From NCBI GenBank assembly GCA_965662685.1, contig CBFIIQ010000007.1:1-64000 (forward strand): DNA of 64,000 nucleotides, read 5' to 3'. Shown piece after piece: positions 62,152 to 64,000 of the stretch; the stretch's first letter is position 1; each line of letters opens with the position of its first letter. The stretch is from Eutrophocola sp965662685. Its GTDB lineage: Bacteria; Pseudomonadota; Gammaproteobacteria; Pseudomonadales; Pseudohongiellaceae. The translations under genes and the position numbers were made by a program. Under the pieces are notes generated by a model that worked only from the letters and a program-made list of their open reading frames with translations, did not search any database and was not told where the DNA came from.

Positions 62152-63783
62152 TTGAAAACTGAATTCCTGGGTAAGACCTTATCCGGTCCCTTTACTGTCC
62201 CCTCCGGCATTGTTACCTGTGCAGCACCTATCATCCAGCGCTTTTTTGACCAGATCCCCGAGGTCGGTGTTCTCACGACCAAGAGTATTTGTCTTGAGCC
62301 CAGGCTGGGATACCGCGAACCGATTTTGAGTCAGTATGCCCCAGGCTGCTTTATGAATGCCGTCGGTCTCACCAATCCCGGGGCCTTGCGTTCCGCTGAA
62401 TTGATGGCGGAGCTGGAAATCCCTGAAGATCGCTTCCTGCTCATCTCGATTTTTGGCGGCAGTGTGGAAGAATATGTCGAGGTGGCCAAAATACTGGCTC
62501 CCCATGCTGATGGACTGGAATTAAATCTGTCCTGTCCTCATGCGAAAGGCTACGGCATGGCAATGGGGCAGGATCCGGCGCTGGTCAAAGAAATTACCGC
62601 CGCCGTTAAAGCTGCGGTCGACATTCCGGTCATTCCCAAGTTAACGCCCAATGTTCCTAACTTTGCCGAAATCGCCGAAGCTGCCCTTGCAGGTGGCGCT
62701 GACGCCCTGTGTGCTATTAATACCCTTGGTCCGGGCCAGCATACCCGCCATGGTCATGCGGTGTTAAGCAATGGCGAAGGTGGCATGTCCGGCAAAGGTG
62801 TATTACCAATAGCACTGAAATGCGTGAGTCAGGTTAGTCATCTTGATATTCCGGTGATTGCCTGCGGTGGCTTATCCAGCGCTGAAGATGTGCGCTCCTT
62901 CCAGCTGGCTGGCGCCACTATTTTCGGCATCGGCTCTGCTCTGGTAGGAATGACTACAGATGAAATCGCAGAATATTTCAAAGTGCTAGGCAGTGATCTG
63001 GAAAGCAATACTGAAAAAGCCGAAGCACTGGTGCGTTATGATATTGATATGGAGTTTTTACCCGTGACTCTGGTGGAGAACAAACGGATCTGCAATGACA
63101 TCTGCATTCTTACCTTTGATCGCAAAGTTGGGGTTAAGCCCGGTGAGTTTATTTTCCTTTGGGTACCGGGGCTGGGTGAGAAGCCCTTCTCAGCCCTGAC
63201 TGATGACCCGTTCTCTCTGGTAGTGATTAACCTGGGTCAGTTCACACAAGCCCTTATGAGCCTGGAACCTGGTACTGAGGCTTATTACCGCGGCCCTCAT
63301 GGTATTGCCGTGACACCACCGGCTGATGCCACCATCATGGCCGTCAGCGGTGGTACCGGTCTGGCAGCGGTGTATCAGATTGCTCGTGATTTCAGCAACA
63401 ACGGCACTAATAAAGCAGAAATATTCTTTGGGGCAAGAAACAGCGAACGGCTTTACTTCATCGATGAATGCGAAGCGATCTGCCCCACACATATTGCTAC
63501 TGATGATGGCAGCGCAGGATTTCATGGGGTGGTGACAGAATTATTACGCCAGCGCTTGGCAGAATTGAGCCAGGAAGAATTGGATAAGCTGGTGTTCTAT
63601 AACTGTGGCCCGGAACCCATGGTTCATGCGGCGGTATCGGTACAAAAAGAGTTTTGCCGCGAAGACCAGATATTCAATGCCATCGATTACATGACCAAGT
63701 GTGGTGTCGGCATCTGTGGAGCCTGCAATTCTCCAGACGGACGCCGACTTTGTGTGGACGGGCCTTTTCTTGTAGAAAAGTAA
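62152..63783 (+). CDS. Fused class 1 dihydroorotate dehydrogenase and PyrK-type electron-transfer protein
   Basis: 543 residues, start TTG. Residues 1-290 form the DHODH barrel, with NLSCPHAKGYG bearing the catalytic cysteine, NTLGPGQHTRHG, and ACGGLSSAEDV. Residues 300-543 form a ferredoxin-reductase-like unit with the FAD/NAD domain (AVSGGTGLAAVYQI) and a [2Fe-2S] site CGVGICGACNSPDGRRLC. In class 1B enzymes these are two subunits, PyrD and PyrK, that pass electrons to NAD. Here they are one chain, which would make the NAD-linked step of pyrimidine synthesis self-contained. A reverse or catabolic role cannot be excluded. Divergent from glpQ. Confidence 0.9.
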   Translation: MKTEFLGKTLSGPFTVPSGIVTCAAPIIQRFFDQIPEVGVLTTKSICLEPRLGYREPILSQYAPGCFMNAVGLTNPGALRSAELMAELEIPEDRFLLISIFGGSVEEYVEVAKILAPHADGLELNLSCPHAKGYGMAMGQDPALVKEITAAVKAAVDIPVIPKLTPNVPNFAEIAEAALAGGADALCAINTLGPGQHTRHGHAVLSNGEGGMSGKGVLPIALKCVSQVSHLDIPVIACGGLSSAEDVRSFQLAGATIFGIGSALVGMTTDEIAEYFKVLGSDLESNTEKAEALVRYDIDMEFLPVTLVENKRICNDICILTFDRKVGVKPGEFIFLWVPGLGEKPFSALTDDPFSLVVINLGQFTQALMSLEPGTEAYYRGPHGIAVTPPADATIMAVSGGTGLAAVYQIARDFSNNGTNKAEIFFGARNSERLYFIDECEAICPTHIATDDGSAGFHGVVTELLRQRLAELSQEELDKLVFYNCGPEPMVHAAVSVQKEFCREDQIFNAIDYMTKCGVGICGACNSPDGRRLCVDGPFLVEK

Positions 63784-63802
63784 TTACTTTCCTGAAGAGT
63801 CT

Positions 63803-64000
63803 CTAATCTTTATACGTGCTTACTGGCGCTAGCTGGGCACCGGTTCCCTGCGGCCTGGAGTCTTCAGCTGAGACATTGACCCTGAGCTTGCCAATACCGT
63901 CAATGCTGGCTTCGATTACTTCACCATCCTGAAGAAAGCGCTGTTCGCCTCGTACTGAAGTACCCATACCCACGCCGCCTGAGGTGCCGTTGTTCAGCAC
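63803..64000 (-). CDS. Fumarylacetoacetate hydrolase-family protein, C-terminal part
   Basis: Only the last 65 residues lie in the window; the gene continues beyond base 64000. The sequence GTSGGVGMGTSVRGEQRFLQDGEVIEA is followed by IDGIGKLRVNV, the C-terminal signature of FAH-fold hydrolases that cleave C-C bonds of acylpyruvates or related ring-fission products. The substrate cannot be told from this fragment. Confidence 0.82.
   Translation of the reverse strand: MLNNGTSGGVGMGTSVRGEQRFLQDGEVIEASIDGIGKLRVNVSAEDSRPQGTGAQLAPVSTYKD

Noticed and set aside
1..64000. tRNA, rRNA, CRISPR arrays, phage genes or insertion sequences
   Set aside because: I looked for tRNA-like cloverleaf ends, repeated spacers, and transposase or integrase motifs and saw none that I could support.

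Overview
The window looks like chromosomal DNA of a free-living, aerobic Gram-negative gammaproteobacterium, probably from a marine or other oligotrophic lineage. The signs are TonB-dependent receptors, lipoprotein signal peptides with clear lipoboxes, a type II secretion / type IV pilus ATPase with a prepilin, a PhoP/PhoQ-like system, PQQ enzymes with c-type haems, a sulfatase with its own maturase, and an Rpf (DSF) quorum-sensing locus. No rRNA, tRNA, CRISPR array, phage or insertion sequence was recognised. Four N runs occur. Three are flanked by the same 77-79 bases on both sides and are assembly artefacts; the fourth is a real gap.

Layout. 1-3.3 kb: end of a TonB receptor, then an arsenic operon (arsR-arsC-arsH-acr3) with a palindromic operator. 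3.5-8.2 kb: a six-helix membrane protein, a PepSY/response-regulator/sensor-kinase operon, an 820-base gap with hairpins, and a DUF3307 protein. 8.3-15.5 kb: M48 protease with LemA, a lipoprotein, a large TonB receptor, a DUF6152 gene broken by a stop codon, and a repeat cluster. 15.5-22.7 kb: PQQ alcohol dehydrogenase, peptide transporter, and a sulfatase overlapping its formylglycine-generating enzyme. 22.8-31.7 kb: pyruvate phosphate dikinase, a DenD-like dehydrogenase, an SDR with a non-canonical start, a HupE/PpiC pair, CFA synthase and a zinc-ribbon protein.

31.9-43.8 kb is the most unusual region. A phenylphosphate-synthase-like swivelling-histidine protein and a separate ATP-grasp protein (the two halves of a PEP-synthase-like enzyme) flank a complete rpfG-rpfC-rpfF cluster for DSF signalling. 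The ATP-grasp gene is translationally coupled to a biotin carboxyl carrier protein, a biotin carboxylase and a divergent carboxyltransferase. That carboxyltransferase keeps its metal-binding and catalytic residues but has lost pyruvate-binding motifs. I infer a biotin-dependent carboxylation system coupled to a PEP-synthase-like kinase, acting on an unknown non-pyruvate substrate.

43.8-64 kb: a SnoaL-like secreted protein, PQQ sugar dehydrogenase, pyrophosphatase, a CNNM/CorC-type protein, HAD phosphatase with GT9 glycosyltransferase, a secretion ATPase with a degenerate receiver tail plus prepilin, a VAO-type flavocytochrome with cytochrome c and a sodium symporter, an EEP-DUF5329-phospholipase D operon, a SYLF protein, a periplasmic glycerophosphodiesterase, a fused dihydroorotate dehydrogenase-PyrK protein, and the end of a fumarylacetoacetase-family gene. 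The VAO-type oxidase and the phenylphosphate-synthase-like proteins together hint at metabolism of phenolic or related compounds, but this is inference.
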